Shown here: positions 34,798-45,361 of the stretch, piece by piece
Numbering within the stretch: position 1 is the stretch's first letter
Layout: each line of letters begins with the position of its first letter
The notes under the pieces: model-generated
Told to the model about the DNA's origin: nothing
Databases searched by the model: none
What the model saw: only the letters and a program-made list of their open reading frames with translations
From: JBLUOA01 sp048060095
GTDB lineage: Bacteria > Pseudomonadota > Alphaproteobacteria > Rhodobacterales > Rhodobacteraceae
NCBI RefSeq assembly: GCF_048060095.1
Contig: NZ_JBLUOA010000008.1
Coordinates: forward strand, 1-64,000
Direction of reading: 5' to 3'
Length of the DNA stretch: 64,000 bases
Program-made: the position numbers and the translations under genes

Positions 34798-36917
34798 ACA
34801 GATCGAGCAGACAGTGTGCCGCGACGATCGCATTGAGCGTCTTGTCTCTTGTCGCCTCGTCGGTGGCAATTCTGGCTGCGACATCGGAACGAGCGGCGAC
34901 ACCGGCGGTCAGCGCGCAGCTCATCACGGCCGAAAACGGCATCGCGCCCGGCGCGGGGACGGTTTCGGCGGGGCTGGCGCTGGCGCTTGGCGAGGGCTGG
35001 AAAACCTATTGGCGCACACCCGGCGAGGTGGGCTTCCCACCCGAAATCGACTGGACCGGGTCGCGCAACGTGGCCGAGGTCGAATTTCAATGGCCCGCGC
35101 CCGAGCGGTTCACTGCCTTCGGCATCGAGAATTACGGCTATCACGGCGAGGTCGTCTTTCCGCTGCGCATCGCGCTGGAACAGCCGGGCCAGCCTGCCCA
35201 TCTCTCCGCCTCGGTGACGCTGCTGACCTGCTCCGATGTTTGCGTGCCGCAGGATTTCAGCCTGTCGCTGGACCTGCCCCAAGGCACGTCGATCGACCCG
35301 GACAGCGCGGCGCGCATCGCCGATTACGCGGGTCGCGTCCCGGTTGGGGCGGAAGACGGGGGCATTCGGTCCGCCACCGCGCATGTCGATGCCGACGTAA
35401 CCGCGCTGACCGTGACGCTGCGGCGCTCCTCGCCCTTCGAGGCGCCGGATGTGTTCCCGGAACTGGGCGAAGGTGCCTCTCTCGGAACCCCTGACATCAG
35501 GCTGGGTGAGGATGGCGATCTGCTCTGGGCGCGCCTGCCCATCATATCGCCGCCCGCCGATCCAACGGCCGCGATATCGCTCACCGCGACCGACACCGAT
35601 GGCTGGGCCGTGACCGTGACGCCGGACAGGGTCGCGACCGCGCCGCCCCCGCCCTACACCGAAGCCCGCACCACCGCGCCGCTTTCCAGCATGGTCTGGA
35701 TCGCCCTGACGGCCTTCCTGGGCGGGGTGATCCTGAACGTCATGCCCTGCGTACTGCCGGTGCTGTCGATAAAGCTGTCCTCTGCCATGAAGCTGGAAGG
35801 TGCCGGTCGCGCGCGCGTGCGATGGGGCTTCCTCGCCTCGGCCGCGGGGGTCATGGCCTTCATGTGGGGCCTCGCCGCAGTCCTTTTCGCGCTGCGGCAG
35901 GCGGGGGTCACCGTTGGCTGGGGCCTACAATTCCAGAACCCGGTCTTCCTTGCGCTGATGGTGGCCATCCTCGCCATCTTCGCGGCGAACCTCGCGGGCG
36001 CCTTCGAGATCAGCCTGCCTCCAAGCCTGCAGACCCGGCTTGCGCGGGCCGGCGGCGCCGGGGGGCATGTTGGCGATTTCCTGACCGGTGCCTTCGCCGC
36101 GGTGCTGGCCACGCCCTGCTCCGCACCCTTTCTCGGGACCGCGATTGCCTTCGCGCTGGCCGGGCGCGGCGTGGATATCGCGCTGGTCTTCACCTTCCTC
36201 GGGCTGGGGCTCGCCGCCCCCTACCTGCTGGTCGCGGCCCGCCCCGGTCTGGTCCGTCACCTCCCCAGGCCGGGGCGGTGGATGATCGCGCTTCGGGTGA
36301 TGCTGGGCCTTTTGCTGGCCGTCACCGCGGCTTGGCTGGTCTGGGTGCTGCGGGGCGTGGCCGGCACGACCACGATGCTCGCGGTCCTCGGGATGACCGC
36401 CGGTCTCGTGATGCTGCTGTCGTTGTCGAGGCTGCGGTGCACAGTTCGTGCCGGGCTCGCGCTGCCCCTCGTGGGGATCATACTCTTCGCGGCGGGAGAT
36501 CTGGCCGACACATCAACGCCCCGCGCGCTTTCGTCTCAGGTGACCGAGTGGGTGCGCTTCGACAGGGCCGAGATCGCCCGCCGTGTCTCGAGGGGCGAGG
36601 TCGTGTTCGTGGACGTCACGGCCGATTGGTGCCTGACGTGCAAGGCAAACAAGGCGCTCGTGCTGGACCGCGAACCGGTTGTCTCGGCGCTTGCGGCCGA
36701 GGGCGTCACCCCCATGCAAGCCGACTGGACGCGGCCCGATCCGGCGATTTCGCGCTATCTGGAAAGCTTCGACCGTTACGGTATTCCGTTCAATGCGGTC
36801 TATGGTCCGGCCGCCCCGCACGGCATCGTCCTGCCGGAACTGCTGACCCCGGACGTGGTCATGGCGGCGCTCGACGATGCCGTTGGGGAAGAACGGGACA
36901 TCGCCGGCCAGCCTTGA
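34791..36917 (+). CDS. DsbD/ScsB-family transmembrane thiol:disulfide reductase
   Basis: 708 aa, longer than DsbD and typical of ScsB. After a signal peptide comes a periplasmic domain (to about residue 290) with L-L-T-C-S-D-V-C-V-P near 145, matching the DsbD alpha-type C-x-x-x-C site. An eight-helix membrane core has N-V-M-P-C-V-L-P near 320 and A-T-P-C-S-A-P near 440, the redox Cys pair. A C-terminal thioredoxin domain has A-D-W-C-L-T-C-K near 615. It would carry electrons from cytoplasmic thioredoxin to the ScsC-like partner encoded upstream. Confidence 0.92.
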   Translation: MLNRSSRQCAATIALSVLSLVASSVAILAATSERAATPAVSAQLITAENGIAPGAGTVSAGLALALGEGWKTYWRTPGEVGFPPEIDWTGSRNVAEVEFQWPAPERFTAFGIENYGYHGEVVFPLRIALEQPGQPAHLSASVTLLTCSDVCVPQDFSLSLDLPQGTSIDPDSAARIADYAGRVPVGAEDGGIRSATAHVDADVTALTVTLRRSSPFEAPDVFPELGEGASLGTPDIRLGEDGDLLWARLPIISPPADPTAAISLTATDTDGWAVTVTPDRVATAPPPPYTEARTTAPLSSMVWIALTAFLGGVILNVMPCVLPVLSIKLSSAMKLEGAGRARVRWGFLASAAGVMAFMWGLAAVLFALRQAGVTVGWGLQFQNPVFLALMVAILAIFAANLAGAFEISLPPSLQTRLARAGGAGGHVGDFLTGAFAAVLATPCSAPFLGTAIAFALAGRGVDIALVFTFLGLGLAAPYLLVAARPGLVRHLPRPGRWMIALRVMLGLLLAVTAAWLVWVLRGVAGTTTMLAVLGMTAGLVMLLSLSRLRCTVRAGLALPLVGIILFAAGDLADTSTPRALSSQVTEWVRFDRAEIARRVSRGEVVFVDVTADWCLTCKANKALVLDREPVVSALAAEGVTPMQADWTRPDPAISRYLESFDRYGIPFNAVYGPAAPHGIVLPELLTPDVVMAALDDAVGEERDIAGQP

Positions 36918-37016
36918 ACGCACGTGCCTCACCTGTTTCGGGGTGCGGCAGGCGCTGCTTTTCGTGGCAATGGTTTCGACCATTCCCGCCGCGGCGGGAA
37001 CGGCCGAGTGCCGGCC

Positions 37017-37337
37017 TCACTTTTCCAGCGCCTTTCGCCGCCGGTCGAACTCTTCCTCGTCGATCTCGCCCGAAGCGAAGCGTTCGCGCAGGATGTCCAC
37101 CGCATCGCGCTTTCCGCGATTTCCGCCGCCCTGATTGTCGGTGAACCATTTCACGGCAAAAACAATCAGGGCGATGACGACACCCCAGAACAGGATCATC
37201 ATCAGCCCGCCGAACATGCCGTACCCGCCATCCCACATCATGTGACCATATCCTCCTTGCCAATTTTCCCCGGGGCTCGCGGCGGCCAGTGTCGGCGCCG
37301 CAAGCCCGATGGTTGTCCAGATTGCCGTGCGTGTCAT
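37017..37337 (-). CDS. SHOCT-domain small membrane protein
   Basis: 106 aa. A signal-like N-terminus is followed by a Gly/Met-rich stretch (G-G-Y-G-H-M-M-W-D-G-G-Y-G-M-F), one transmembrane helix (about residues 45-65) and a C-terminal SHOCT motif (I-L-R-E-R-F-A-S-G-E-I-D-E-E-E-F-D-R-R-R) near 80-102. Such proteins often accompany copper-resistance genes in proteobacteria. It lies downstream of the histidine kinase gene, 2 nt away, and is probably co-transcribed with it. Confidence 0.8.
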   Translation of the reverse strand: MTRTAIWTTIGLAAPTLAAASPGENWQGGYGHMMWDGGYGMFGGLMMILFWGVVIALIVFAVKWFTDNQGGGNRGKRDAVDILRERFASGEIDEEEFDRRRKALEK

Positions 37338-37339
37338 TT

Positions 37340-38761
37340 TCAGGTCTCCTTCCGTTGTTTGCTGTTGTTGATGGGTGCGTCCTCCGCCAGCGGGATGAAG
37401 ATGGATGCCTTCAGCCCGCCTTCGGCACGATTTTTCAGCCGGACGTCGCCCCCGTGTCCGCGCACGATCGCCCGCGCGATGGCAAGGCCCAGCCCGTGCC
37501 CCCCGGTTTCGAGCGAGCGGGACGCCTCCAGCCGATGAAACGGCGCAAAGACCTCGTCGAGCTCTTCCTCGGGTATGCCAGGGCCATCATCGGTGATCTC
37601 GATCACCAGATCGTCGCCCGCGCGGTGCCAGCCGACCGTGGCGCCGCCCCCGTAGCGGGTGGCGTTCTCGACAAGGTTGCGAACGGCCCTGCGCAGGGCG
37701 AGCGGGCGAATGCGCACCGTCATCGCCGGGCCGCCGGTCATTTCGAACGGGGTGGCCTTGTCGTCTGCCAGGGTTTCGAGCCAGGCGGACACATCGACGA
37801 CGTCCGAGGCTTCGCGCCCGGCCAGCCCTTCGGCGAAGTCGAGCGTGGCCTCGGCCATGGCCTGCATCTCGTCGATGGACGCGACCAGGCTCTCGCGGGT
37901 CTCCTCGTCTTCGACGAGTTCTGCATCGAACCGCATCGCCGTGAGCGGCGAGCGCAGGTCATGGCTGACCGCGGCGAGAATGCGGGTGCGGTCCGCGACA
38001 AATCGCGTCAGCCGATCCTGCATGCGATTGAACGCGCGGGTGAGATCGCGCACCTCGTCGGGACCGGCGACAGGCAACGGCTCACCCGCGTCGCCGCGCC
38101 CCAGGTCCTCGGCGGCGCGCGACAGATTACGCAATGGGCCGGTCAGGCGGGTCATCACGAACCAGAACGCCGCGACGAGGATCAACGAGGCCGTCAGCCC
38201 GAAGGCGAGAAAGGACGATAGCGGCCATTGCAATGGCGGGCGTTCGAACAGGGTGTCGACGTTCAGCCACTGGCCGCCGGAGAGCGCGATGGACAGGGTC
38301 ATCTCGACCGCCTGCATCCGGCCGCGCATCATTTCCTGATGCATCTGGGCCATTTCCGGAGACAGGTTAGGGATCGGGTGCAGGGGAACGGCCGTTTCAC
38401 TCAGGTTGACCCTGATGTCGCGACTGAACCTGTCGCCAAGCAAGGTCCGGACCCGCGTTTCGATATAGTCTGCGTGATGATGGTCGGGCGCGGTCACGCT
38501 TGGTGAGGGCGCAAGATCGAACCGCACAAGCGGCGAATTCGCCGCACGCACGATGGACACGGACAGATCGGGCGGCGCTTCCTCCAGCAGCCGCACAACA
38601 TTGGCGGCGCGCCCGGCCGCCTCGAAACCCAGGGCGGCGCGGACGGCAAGGCTGCGCTCGTCCGCGAAGAGCCACAGGCTCACCACCTGCGCTAGGCCCA
38701 GGGCCCCGAGGATGAGAAGCACGAGTTGCGCGCGCAGGCTGCCTATCCGCGGCCGGGTCAT
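37340..38761 (-). CDS. Sensor histidine kinase (metal-responsive two-component system, by context)
   Basis: 473 aa. Two membrane helices (about 10-32 and 183-205) bracket a periplasmic sensor with a Met/His-containing segment (M-A-Q-M-H-Q-E-M-M-R-G-R-M near 137). A HAMP domain follows, then the H-box A-V-S-H-D-L-R-S-P-L near 272, N-box R-N-L-V-E-N-A-T-R near 368, and G-boxes D-D-G-P-G-I-P and G-G-H-G-L-G-L-A. The ATG overlaps the response-regulator stop. The location inside the copper island suggests a copper sensor of CusS/CopS type; this is inferred. Confidence 0.92.
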   Translation of the reverse strand: MTRPRIGSLRAQLVLLILGALGLAQVVSLWLFADERSLAVRAALGFEAAGRAANVVRLLEEAPPDLSVSIVRAANSPLVRFDLAPSPSVTAPDHHHADYIETRVRTLLGDRFSRDIRVNLSETAVPLHPIPNLSPEMAQMHQEMMRGRMQAVEMTLSIALSGGQWLNVDTLFERPPLQWPLSSFLAFGLTASLILVAAFWFVMTRLTGPLRNLSRAAEDLGRGDAGEPLPVAGPDEVRDLTRAFNRMQDRLTRFVADRTRILAAVSHDLRSPLTAMRFDAELVEDEETRESLVASIDEMQAMAEATLDFAEGLAGREASDVVDVSAWLETLADDKATPFEMTGGPAMTVRIRPLALRRAVRNLVENATRYGGGATVGWHRAGDDLVIEITDDGPGIPEEELDEVFAPFHRLEASRSLETGGHGLGLAIARAIVRGHGGDVRLKNRAEGGLKASIFIPLAEDAPINNSKQRKET

Positions 38762-39480
38762 TCGACCACCTCGACATCGGCGTTCAGACTGTAGCCCTGG
38801 CTTCGCACGGTGGTGATGAGCGTCGGGCGCAACGGGTCCATCTCGATCTTGCGCCGCAGCCGGCTGATCTGGTTGTCGATCGTACGATCGAGCGGCCCCG
38901 CCGCGCGCCCGGCCGTGAGGTCGAGAAGCTGCTCGCGGCTCAGAACCGTGCGCGGACGCGCCAGAAGGACCGTCAACAGCCGGAAATCCGCCGTCGTCAG
39001 TTGCACGCGATTGCCGTCCCGGTCGGTCAGCATGTGCGCGTCGGTATCGAGCGTCAGTCCGCCGAACCGCAGGATGCGCCCCGAAAGCGGCCCGGCCTCG
39101 CGTCTCTCCTCGGGCGCGCGGCGCAGGACCGCCTTGATCCGTGCCAACAGCTCGCGGGGGTTGAACGGTTTCGGCAGATAGTCGTCCGCGCCGATCTCGA
39201 GGCCCACGATCCGGTCCTGATCCTGCCCGAGGGCCGTGAGCATGATGATCGGAAGCCGTTTCTCGGCCGACAGGCGCTTGCAGATCGAAAGCCCGTCCTC
39301 GCCCGGCATCATGACGTCGAGCACCATCAGGTCGAAGTGACCTTTCGCGAGCTTTTCGTCCATCTCCCGGGCATCCTTGGCCGCCGTCGCCCGCATGCCA
39401 TTGCGTTCCAGAAATCGCGTGACCGAGTCCCGGATCTGGCGGTGATCGTCGACGACGAGGATATGCGGCAAACTGTTCAT
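38758..39480 (-). CDS. OmpR-family response regulator
   Basis: 240 aa from the ATG at 39480; an ATG at 39489 is also possible, since neither has a strong ribosome-binding site. The receiver domain has V-V-D-D-H near residue 10, the phosphorylated Asp in M-V-L-D-V-M-M-P-G-E near 54 and K in P-K-P-F-N-P near 105. A winged-helix output domain follows, ending in T-V-R-S-Q-G-Y-S-L. It overlaps the kinase gene by 4 bases. Candidate target repeats (TTGTAT at 10-bp period) lie in its own promoter and at 33391. Confidence 0.93.
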   Translation of the reverse strand: MNSLPHILVVDDHRQIRDSVTRFLERNGMRATAAKDAREMDEKLAKGHFDLMVLDVMMPGEDGLSICKRLSAEKRLPIIMLTALGQDQDRIVGLEIGADDYLPKPFNPRELLARIKAVLRRAPEERREAGPLSGRILRFGGLTLDTDAHMLTDRDGNRVQLTTADFRLLTVLLARPRTVLSREQLLDLTAGRAAGPLDRTIDNQISRLRRKIEMDPLRPTLITTVRSQGYSLNADVEVVE

Positions 39481-39523
39481 ACTTCTCATTTGGCAGTGTG
39501 GCGGCGCGCGGTCAGCACCGGGA

Positions 39524-39570
39524 TTGTAACGCTTTGTATCAGCTACGCGCATTGCGACGAACGGATACAA
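39524..39570. promoter_or_regulatory. Candidate response-regulator sites between regulator and EF-hand genes
   Basis: TTGTAACGCT-TTGTAT (39524-39539) is a direct repeat with 10-bp period, and an inverted GGATACAA lies at 39563-39570. Both resemble the TTGTATCC repeat at 33391-33408. The position is between the minus-strand response regulator and the plus-strand EF-hand gene, suiting control of both. Confidence 0.45.
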
Positions 39571-39650
39571 GATCGGGAATGACACGGCCTTGGCGGTCCT
39601 TCATGTCTTCCCATGTCGGTGAGGCGTTTCACACGAGAAAGGATACAGAC

Positions 39651-40259
39651 ATGAAAACCACAGCGAAACTCGCGGCAGCGACCGCCATCTTTATGGCTCT
39701 GGGCGGTGCAGCCTTGGCCGCAGGCAATCACGGGCATGGTGGCCAGGGTGCTCCGGGAGCGCAGGGTCCGGCCGCCGGAAATCATGACATGATGCGGATG
39801 CATGGGCAAATGATGCAGGGCGGCATGGGCATGATGGGCTCCGGTGGGCCCATGGGCGGCATGGGCCAGGGCATGATGGGCGGCGGCGCGTCGCTGATGG
39901 GCATGGGCCTGGAGCGGTTCGACGCCGATGGCGATGGCACGGTGACGCCCGAAGAAGCCCACGAAGGATTGCAAGCCCTGCTGGCGGAATACGATGCCGA
40001 TGGCGACGAAACCCTGTCGCTCGCCGAATTCGAGACGCTCCACAGCGCGCTCATCCGCGAAACCATGGTGGACCGCTTCCAGTTCCTCGACGACGATGGC
40101 GACGGCGCGGTGTCGGTGGCAGAAATCGTCAAGCCTGCCGACATGATGGAGCGCATGCAGACGATGCGCGACGGCATGATGCCCGGACCGAATGGTGGCA
40201 TGCAGCGCGACGGCGGCATGATGGGGACACCCGGCCAGGGCCGCATGGGCAACAACTGA
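39651..40259 (+). CDS. Secreted Met/Gly-rich EF-hand protein
   Basis: 202 aa. GAGAAAGGA precedes the ATG, and a Sec signal peptide (MKTTAKLAAATAIFMALGGAALA) follows. Residues about 25-85 are extremely rich in Met, Gly and His, a composition seen in Cu(I)-binding proteins. Then come three EF-hand loops: D-A-D-G-D-G-T-V-T near 91, D-A-D-G-D-E-T-L-S near 114 and D-D-D-G-D-G-A-V-S near 145, which bind Ca2+. A second Met/Gly-rich tail closes the protein. The mix of a copper-type Met-rich region and calcium loops is unusual. Confidence 0.88.
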   Translation: MKTTAKLAAATAIFMALGGAALAAGNHGHGGQGAPGAQGPAAGNHDMMRMHGQMMQGGMGMMGSGGPMGGMGQGMMGGGASLMGMGLERFDADGDGTVTPEEAHEGLQALLAEYDADGDETLSLAEFETLHSALIRETMVDRFQFLDDDGDGAVSVAEIVKPADMMERMQTMRDGMMPGPNGGMQRDGGMMGTPGQGRMGNN

Positions 40260-40334
40260 GCCCGCCTTTCCGCCACCCCTCGCCCGGTCCCGCAGACTGC
40301 GGGGCCGGGCCTTGACCACGAAAGGACAGACAGA

Positions 40335-40721
40335 ATGGCATACACTCATGACCGCCTGCTGGCAAATACCGGCATTGACGACGCAGAGACCCGCGTGCGC
40401 GCGGCGCTGGCCGACGCTGGTTTCGGCGTTCTGACCGAGATCGACGTCAAGGCGACGATGAAGAAGAAGATCGACAAGGACATGGCGGGCTACAAGATCC
40501 TTGGCGCCTGCAATCCGAACATGGCCTGGCAGGCCATCGGGCTGGAGCCGCGGATCGGCGCGATGCTGCCCTGCAACGTGATCCTGCGCAGCGTCGAGGG
40601 CGGCACCGAGGTGAGCGCCATCGACCCGGTTGCCTCCATGTCGGCCGTGGAAAACCCCGACCTGCACGCGGTCGCCGGTCAGGTCCGCGACATGCTCGTG
40701 CGCGCTGTGGATGCGGCCTGA
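40335..40721 (+). CDS. DUF302 domain protein
   Basis: 128 aa, cytoplasmic, no signal peptide. The order L-A-D-A-G-F-G-V-L-T-E-I-D-V-K-A-T near residues 25-41, Y-K-I-L-G-A-C-N-P near 52 and M-L-P-C-N-V near 76 is the DUF302 pattern. The two conserved Cys (near 58 and 79) could bind metal. These proteins are frequently found in copper and heavy-metal islands; their biochemical role is not settled. Confidence 0.9.
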   Translation: MAYTHDRLLANTGIDDAETRVRAALADAGFGVLTEIDVKATMKKKIDKDMAGYKILGACNPNMAWQAIGLEPRIGAMLPCNVILRSVEGGTEVSAIDPVASMSAVENPDLHAVAGQVRDMLVRAVDAA

Positions 40722-40733
40722 AGGAGACAACCG

Positions 40734-41207
40734 ATGACAACGGCACACGGTCGGCGCCTCTTCATTCTTGGGCTGGCGGCAGCGCCTGTCACCCTCATCA
40801 CGTCTCCCCTGACCGCACAGGCCCGGACAATCTGGTCGGCGGACGAGGCCTATGACGCCCTTCTGGCAGACAGCGCGCGCGTCGTCGATGTGAGGTCGCG
40901 CGAGGAGTGGCTGGAAACCGGCGTCGGGGCCGGGGTCTGGCCGATCAGCATGCACGAGGACCGATTTCCGGATCGCCTCTTTGCGGCGAAGGCGCTGGCC
41001 GGATCCCGAGACGTCGGCCTGATCTGCGCGACCGGGGGGCGTTCGGCGTCCCTGCTCCGTGCGCTCCGGCAGGCTCGCTACGATGGCTACGTGGACATCT
41101 CCGAGGGAATGCTGGGATCTCGCCGGGGTCCCGGCTGGCTTGCTGCCGGTCTGCCCGTGGTTCCGCTGGACGCAGCGCTTGCCTCGATGCCGGAGGACCT
41201 TGCCTGA
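40734..41207 (+). CDS. Exported rhodanese-domain protein
   Basis: 157 aa. The N-terminus MTTAHGRRLFILGLAAAPVTLITSPLTAQA is a signal peptide, followed by one rhodanese domain: V-V-D-V-R-S-R-E-E-W near residue 48 and active-site loop C-A-T-G-G-R-S near 97, with Cys able to carry a persulfide. A periplasmic sulfurtransferase could help with thiol repair or metal chelation. It lies 12 nt after the DUF302 gene, so they likely share a transcript. Confidence 0.88.
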   Translation: MTTAHGRRLFILGLAAAPVTLITSPLTAQARTIWSADEAYDALLADSARVVDVRSREEWLETGVGAGVWPISMHEDRFPDRLFAAKALAGSRDVGLICATGGRSASLLRALRQARYDGYVDISEGMLGSRRGPGWLAAGLPVVPLDAALASMPEDLA

Positions 41208-41208
41208 C

Positions 41209-41940
41209 GTGCCCGAAGAGAGCGCCTCAACGAGAAATAACTACCTGTCTCTCGGCAAGGGCACGGTCCTTGTCGTCGGAGCCATCCTTGGCCTGGGCCT
41301 CCTCGGCTGGGCCGCAGGGTGGTGGTCGTTCGACCTGGACCGCGCCGCGGTCGAGGCATGGGTCGCGCGCGCGGGTCCTTGGGGGCCGCTCGCGATCGTC
41401 GCCCTCATGACGGCTGCGGTCGTTGCCAGCCCCATTCCAAGCGCGCCTGTCGCGCTGGCCTCGGGGGCCGCTTTTGGCCACTATGCGGGCACCGTCTATG
41501 TCGCCGTGGGGGCCGAGACCGGCGCGCTCGTCGCCTTCCTCATCGCCCGCGGGCTGGGGCGCGGGACGGTCGAGCGACTTCTCGGCGACAAGGCGGATCA
41601 CGGCCTGTTGGGGTCGCAGAACGCGCTGACGCTCACGGTTTTCGCAAGCCGCCTTCTGCCCTTCGTGTCTTTCGACGCGATGAGCTATGCCGCGGGGGTC
41701 AGCCGGTTGCAGTTCTGGCGCTTCGCCCTGGCCACGATGGCCGGCATTTTGCCCGCGAGCTTCGAGCTCGCGCATTTCGGCAGCGCGGCGATGGCGGGCA
41801 CCTTCGGCGGCGCGGAATGGATCGCGCTCGGACTGGGGCTGGTGACGGGGCTTCCCCTCCTGCTGCTTGCGCTTCGGCGCGGAGCGGCTTCGCGAAAAGA
41901 CAGCCCCAGGAAAGATACCGCAGCGGCCGAAGGGTCATGA
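41209..41940 (+). CDS. TVP38/TMEM64 (VTT-domain) membrane protein
   Basis: 243 aa from a GTG directly after the rhodanese stop; a TTG at 41200 with GGAGG just upstream is an alternative. About six hydrophobic segments, with the VTT/SNARE-associated signature: F-G-H-Y-A-G-T-V-Y-V near residue 95, F-A-S-R-L-L-P-F-V-S-F-D near 148 and Y-A-A-G-V-S-R-L-Q-F-W-R near 163. The family includes lipid-scramblase-like DedA relatives; in bacteria it often sits beside mercuric reductase or rhodanese genes. Confidence 0.85.
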   Translation: MPEESASTRNNYLSLGKGTVLVVGAILGLGLLGWAAGWWSFDLDRAAVEAWVARAGPWGPLAIVALMTAAVVASPIPSAPVALASGAAFGHYAGTVYVAVGAETGALVAFLIARGLGRGTVERLLGDKADHGLLGSQNALTLTVFASRLLPFVSFDAMSYAAGVSRLQFWRFALATMAGILPASFELAHFGSAAMAGTFGGAEWIALGLGLVTGLPLLLLALRRGAASRKDSPRKDTAAAEGS

Positions 41941-42068
41941 GCTCCGACGACAAGAAAAACAGCCCCAGCCTGCCCGACGCCGTGGCGCTGGGAGCCGTCG
42001 TGAGCTTCGGTGCATCGCGGCTTGACTCTCCCGCCACTGGAAACCCGACAATGATGATCAAAACCTGA
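41937..42068 (+). CDS. Possible 43-aa peptide coupled to the VTT gene
   Basis: An ATGA overlap with the preceding stop opens a 43-codon frame (MSSDDKKNSPSLPDAVALGA..., ending MMIKT). The peptide is polar with a short apolar centre and resembles nothing I know. It could be the remnant of a longer gene or a chance frame; it ends 13 nt before the ATPase gene. Confidence 0.3.
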   Translation: MSSDDKKNSPSLPDAVALGAVVSFGASRLDSPATGNPTMMIKT

Positions 42069-42081
42069 AAAGAGATAACAG

Positions 42082-44415
<2,334 letters not shown>

Positions 44416-44431
44416 AAGAAAGGAAGCCGCG

Positions 44432-45361
44432 ATGTCCAGTTCACATCACGGGCACATGCCGTCGAGTGGGCGCGGAATGGCGATCTCCGCATGGCTGACG
44501 GGGGTCTATTTCGTCATCGAGATGGGCATCGGGCTCTGGACCGGGTCGATCGCAGTGATCTCCGACGCGTTCCACACCTTCTCCGCCGTTGGCGGCGTCC
44601 TGGTGGCCATCGTCGCCGCGCGTCTGGCCCGGCGTCCCGCCGATCCGGATCGCAGCTTCGGCTGGTATCGCGCCGAGATCATCGGCGCGCTGGTCAACGG
44701 CGGCTTCCTGCTCGGCATGGCGCTGGTGGTGATCGTTATGGCGGCCATGCGCCTGTCGGATCCGATCGCGTTGCCGACCGGCCCGATGTTGCTAGCCGCT
44801 GCCGGCGGGCTGGTGACCGAGTTCATATCGCTGGGGCTGATCTGGAAGCAAAGCAAGAGCGACCTCAACGTGAAGGGTGCGTTGTGGCATATCATCCAGA
44901 CCTTCGTCGGCAGCCTCCTGATCATCGTCACCGCATTGGTGATCAAGTTCACGGGCTTCCTGCTTATCGACCCGATCCTCGGCATGGCGTTCGGCTTTGT
45001 GCTGCTCTGGGCAAGCTGGGGTATCCTGCGCGACTCCATGCACCTGCTGATGGAGGGTACGCCGGCCGATGTCAGCCTTCCGGAGGTCACGCAGGCACTC
45101 GAGTCCCTCGACGGGGTGGCCGACGCGCACCACGTTCACGCCTGGGCCCTGACCAGCGGGAAGCACGTCTTTTCCGGTCACCTGCGGGTGCAAGAGGGCG
45201 CCGAGCCACAGGGGGTACTCAAGGCAGCGCACGGCATGCTGCGTGACCGCTTCGGCTTCTTCTTCGTGACTCTTCAGGTTGAGGACCGGTGCCTCGATGA
45301 AAGCGGTGCCGAGATGATCGACATCACCCGTGCGCCAACCACCGAAAGGACCACGACTTGA
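44432..45361 (+). CDS. Cation diffusion facilitator (CDF) metal exporter
   Basis: 309 aa. Six membrane helices with Asp/His metal sites: S-D-A-F-H-T-F near residue 44 (DxxHT-type) and the equivalent site N-V-K-G-A-L-W-H-I-I-Q-T-F near 147, where His is kept and the usual Asp is replaced. A cytoplasmic C-terminal domain has A-D-A-H-H-V-H-A-W near 228. CDF proteins export Zn, Co, Fe or related ions by proton antiport. It lies 16 nt after the P-type ATPase gene and overlaps the next gene, so it is part of the same operon. Confidence 0.92.
   Translation: MSSSHHGHMPSSGRGMAISAWLTGVYFVIEMGIGLWTGSIAVISDAFHTFSAVGGVLVAIVAARLARRPADPDRSFGWYRAEIIGALVNGGFLLGMALVVIVMAAMRLSDPIALPTGPMLLAAAGGLVTEFISLGLIWKQSKSDLNVKGALWHIIQTFVGSLLIIVTALVIKFTGFLLIDPILGMAFGFVLLWASWGILRDSMHLLMEGTPADVSLPEVTQALESLDGVADAHHVHAWALTSGKHVFSGHLRVQEGAEPQGVLKAAHGMLRDRFGFFFVTLQVEDRCLDESGAEMIDITRAPTTERTTT

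Noticed and set aside
36936..37016. Short plus-strand frame with a signal-like start after the ScsB-like gene
   Set aside because: It runs into the oppositely oriented SHOCT gene without a recognisable mature domain. The 18-bp palindrome at 36983-37000 may just be a terminator-like stem.
39543..40955. 470-codon minus-strand ORF
   Set aside because: It runs across the EF-hand, DUF302 and rhodanese genes on the other strand and is His/Arg-rich only.
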